DNA of 9,244 nt from positions 1-9,244 of the forward strand of contig CAZXCK010000153.1 of the NCBI GenBank assembly GCA_964639225.1. The letters run 5' to 3'. The position numbers and the translations under genes were made by a program. The notes under the pieces were generated by a model. It had not been told where the DNA came from. It did not search any database and saw only the letters and a list, made by a program, of their open reading frames with translations. Numbering within the stretch: the stretch's first letter is position 1; each line of letters begins with the position of its first letter. This DNA is from CAZXCK01 sp964639225. Lineage in GTDB: Bacteria > Chloroflexota > Anaerolineae > Aggregatilineales > Phototrophicaceae. Positions 7,321 to 9,244 of this stretch are shown piece by piece.

Positions 7321-7362
7321 AAATATAAGTTATATATAAATATAAGTTATATATAAATATAA
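7321..7362. repeat. 17-bp tandem repeat, two and a half copies, upstream of dUTPase
   Basis: Two perfect 17-bp copies (7321-7337 and 7338-7354) and a partial third (7355-7362), all A/T except one G per full unit. They lie in the 193-bp divergent promoter region between dUTPase and the DUF5661-like gene. They could affect promoter melting, or be simple slippage products. Confidence 0.75.
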
Positions 7363-7442
7363 TTAATTGATTTATATCGCCGATAGATAAAATTATTCTT
7401 TGCTGAAAATATTTGGATTATAACATATATATTAATCTTTAA

Positions 7443-7450
7443 TCAATTTT
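7443..7450 (-). promoter_or_regulatory. AAAATTGA box on the minus strand, possible dUTPase early promoter
   Basis: An exact copy of the Mimivirus-type early box in the orientation of dUTPase, but 178 bases from its ATG, which is farther than usual. It lies only 8 bases before the opposite-strand ATG at 7458. It may be a chance match. Confidence 0.25.
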
Positions 7451-7457
7451 TCACTTA

Positions 7458-7944
<487 letters not shown>

Positions 7945-8145
7945 TATTCACATGTTAGATTATTTTTTTTATTAAATTCATAAGTAATTTATTCGTAGCT
8001 ATTTATTTGCGAATCTAACGAAATAATTTAAAATATCTAATTATACTTTATAAGTGATATTATTATTAATTCCGATGAGTATTTATTTACGCAGTTTAAT
8101 AAATCTATAAACTTACAAATCATTTGTGTATAAAGAATATATGAA
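7945..8145. other. AT-rich spacer upstream of the 260-aa gene
   Basis: No gene is seen. It holds an imperfect inverted repeat (7986-7996 with 8018-8028) and, at 7988-8002, a sequence whose complement matches 12 of 15 bases of the right-end repeat core. No clear early promoter box is found before the ATG at 8146. Confidence 0.5.
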
Positions 8146-8928
8146 ATGTCGCTTTCACTTGAGATTGACATTAATGTGATATCTTTATATGAAAAAAATT
8201 ATGTATTTACGCCAGAGAATAATAATACGATTATTATATATGATTCGCAGAATGCCAATAATACGAACTATATTGTTCTAAATTCACCCGTAAAAGATAA
8301 TTCAATATTCTTTATTTATAATATATCTAAATCATCTAATATTGAAGTAAGAGCATGTAATTTACATCCGATATTTATGGATAAATTCCATTCATTAATT
8401 ATTTTACCTGGTAGAATATTTTCATTTACTGTTAATAATAACCAATCATTTAAAGTTTCTTTTAATGCTACAAGAAAGTTTGGATTGTTAAGTAATCGTA
8501 ATCTACTATTGTTTAATTTTTTCATGGATGTTTCTATTTTAAAACATTTCTATGATCCACAAGTAAATTATCCTGTACATATTATAAAAACTGTTAAATT
8601 GCCGAATATCTTAAATGATATTTCTATAAAGCATAATAATCGCGTATTATATATTCAAGATGATTTAGACGATGATCATGTAATTGACATGAATAATAAC
8701 ATCTGCGAAATAACAACGTTGATAATTAATAATAATAATTCAATTATTAGAGTACATTTACCGGATGATAATTTAAAAATCAATAAAGTTAAAATTATTT
8801 GTTTATCACAAGAAACGAAAATATTGCCAATAAGCAAAAAAGAAATTATTATACCAAATGGTTCCATAGAACATAATAGTGTTATTAGATTTTTCCTTTC
8901 AACTGATGACCAATGGATTACTATTTAG
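8146..8928 (+). CDS. Unrecognised 260-aa beta-rich protein with two similar halves
   Basis: I do not recognise a family. The sequence alternates short hydrophobic strands with Asn/Asp turns throughout and suggests an all-beta fold. Two parts end alike: residues 84-106 (LIILPGRIFSF ... FKVSF) and 233-260 (EIIIPNGSIEHN ... QWITI). This is the 'I-x-l/i-P-x-G-s ... f ... W/F' ending seen in many viral fibre, capsid-decoration and jelly-roll modules, so a tandem duplication of a small beta sandwich is plausible. An acidic DDLDDD cluster (172-177) lies near the second half. There is no signal peptide, membrane span or Cys-rich motif. A virion surface or structural role is inference. The ATG at 8146 is the first in the frame, and the 16-bp repeat array lies downstream. 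Confidence 0.85.
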   Translation: MSLSLEIDINVISLYEKNYVFTPENNNTIIIYDSQNANNTNYIVLNSPVKDNSIFFIYNISKSSNIEVRACNLHPIFMDKFHSLIILPGRIFSFTVNNNQSFKVSFNATRKFGLLSNRNLLLFNFFMDVSILKHFYDPQVNYPVHIIKTVKLPNILNDISIKHNNRVLYIQDDLDDDHVIDMNNNICEITTLIINNNNSIIRVHLPDDNLKINKVKIICLSQETKILPISKKEIIIPNGSIEHNSVIRFFLSTDDQWITI

Positions 8929-9000
8929 CATGAATAGTATGTTTTTTTTAATCTTGATTTGTTTATTATTATAAATATGTGTTATTTGTATAAAACATTC

Positions 9001-9052
9001 ATAAGATTATTTGTTAAATAAGTATTAGTACTTTAGCTGCGAATAATCTTAT
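9001..9052. repeat. Imperfect 13-bp inverted repeat overlapping the first array copy
   Basis: 9001-9013 pairs with 9040-9052 at all 13 positions if one G-T wobble is allowed; the loop is 26 nt. The right arm is part of array copy 1, so the left arm is an inverted fragment of the repeat. It could form a 3'-end hairpin for the 260-aa gene. Confidence 0.6.
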
Positions 9053-9244
9053 TAACACATTAATACTTTAGCTGCGAATAATCTTATTAATGTTTTGTGT
9101 GAATAAGCATTAATACTTTAGCTGCGAATAATGTAATCGTTAATATTTTAATATTTTAGCTGCGAATAATCTTATTCATGTCTTATACAAATAAGCATTA
9201 ATACTTTAGCTGCGAATAATGTAATCGTTAATATTTTAATATTT
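9032..9244. repeat. Five-copy repeat array with a 16-bp core and an 88-bp higher-order unit
   Basis: The core TTTAGCTGCGAATAAT occurs exactly at 9032, 9067, 9117, 9155 and 9205. Spacings are 35, 50, 38 and 50, so the last four copies form two 88-bp units (9067-9154 and 9155-9242). In these the 38-bp second parts (9117-9154, 9205-9242) are identical, and the 50-bp first parts differ at a few bases. Three copies (1, 2, 4) continue as TCTTATT, extending to a near-palindrome GAATAA-TC-TTATT(C), while copies 3 and 5 continue differently. No gene is seen in 8929-9244. The array runs past the window edge. Confidence 0.93.

Noticed and set aside
8316..8867. Two short minus-strand open frames
   Set aside because: Both are antisense to the 260-aa gene and show no independent evidence.
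9032..9244. Array considered as a CRISPR
   Set aside because: The intervening segments are themselves repeated (88-bp period) and vary little, cores are only 16 bp, and there are no cas genes; the genome looks viral.

Overview
The window looks like a piece of a large eukaryotic DNA virus genome (Nucleocytoviricota type). The DNA is strongly AT-rich, genes sit on both strands with short AT-rich gaps, no start codon has a Shine-Dalgarno-like purine run, and no introns, tRNAs or rRNAs are visible. The gene set fits a virus: a dUTPase, Mre11/Rad50 repair machinery, a tyrosine-recombinase domain of the kind seen in giant viruses and polinton-like elements, a DUF5661-like protein, and a tiny protein with a motif shared by phages and large DNA viruses. 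One early-promoter-like AAAATTGA box upstream of the 728-aa gene, and hairpins just after several stop codons, recall Mimiviridae expression signals. I cannot fix the family from this window.

Layout. 1-3977 (minus, runs off the left edge) is one uninterrupted frame of at least 1325 residues joining a tyrosine recombinase-like domain, a low-complexity linker with 54 consecutive Asp/Glu, an Mre11-type nuclease and the N-terminal half of a Rad50-type ATPase. 4052-4198 (minus) is a 48-aa protein. 4199-4380 is a divergent promoter region with a long palindrome and the AAAATTGA box. 4381-6567 (plus) is a 728-aa protein with ten heptapeptide repeats, a CxxC/CxxC zinc-ribbon-like motif and a long, unrecognised, apparently helical C-terminal part. 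6568-6781 separates two convergent genes and holds four hairpins. 6782-7264 (minus) is dUTPase. 7265-7457 is a divergent promoter region with a short tandem repeat. 7458-7868 (plus) is a DUF5661-like protein with a basic tail; eleven in-frame TAA codons and a repeat/hairpin follow it. 8146-8928 (plus) is an unrecognised beta-rich protein. 8929-9244 carries a repeat array built on a 16-bp core, with an 88-bp higher-order unit, that continues past the right edge.

How the genes may work together. dUTPase keeps dUTP low during viral DNA synthesis, and the Mre11/Rad50 pair processes double-strand ends. The recombinase domain covalently attached to them suggests coupling of strand cutting/rejoining with end processing during replication, genome-unit resolution or repair. 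That coupling is inference. The most unusual item is this three-part fusion: the linker contains no in-frame methionine from which the nuclease part could be started separately. Expanded in-frame repeats occur in both long genes, so replication slippage or recombination seems common in this genome.
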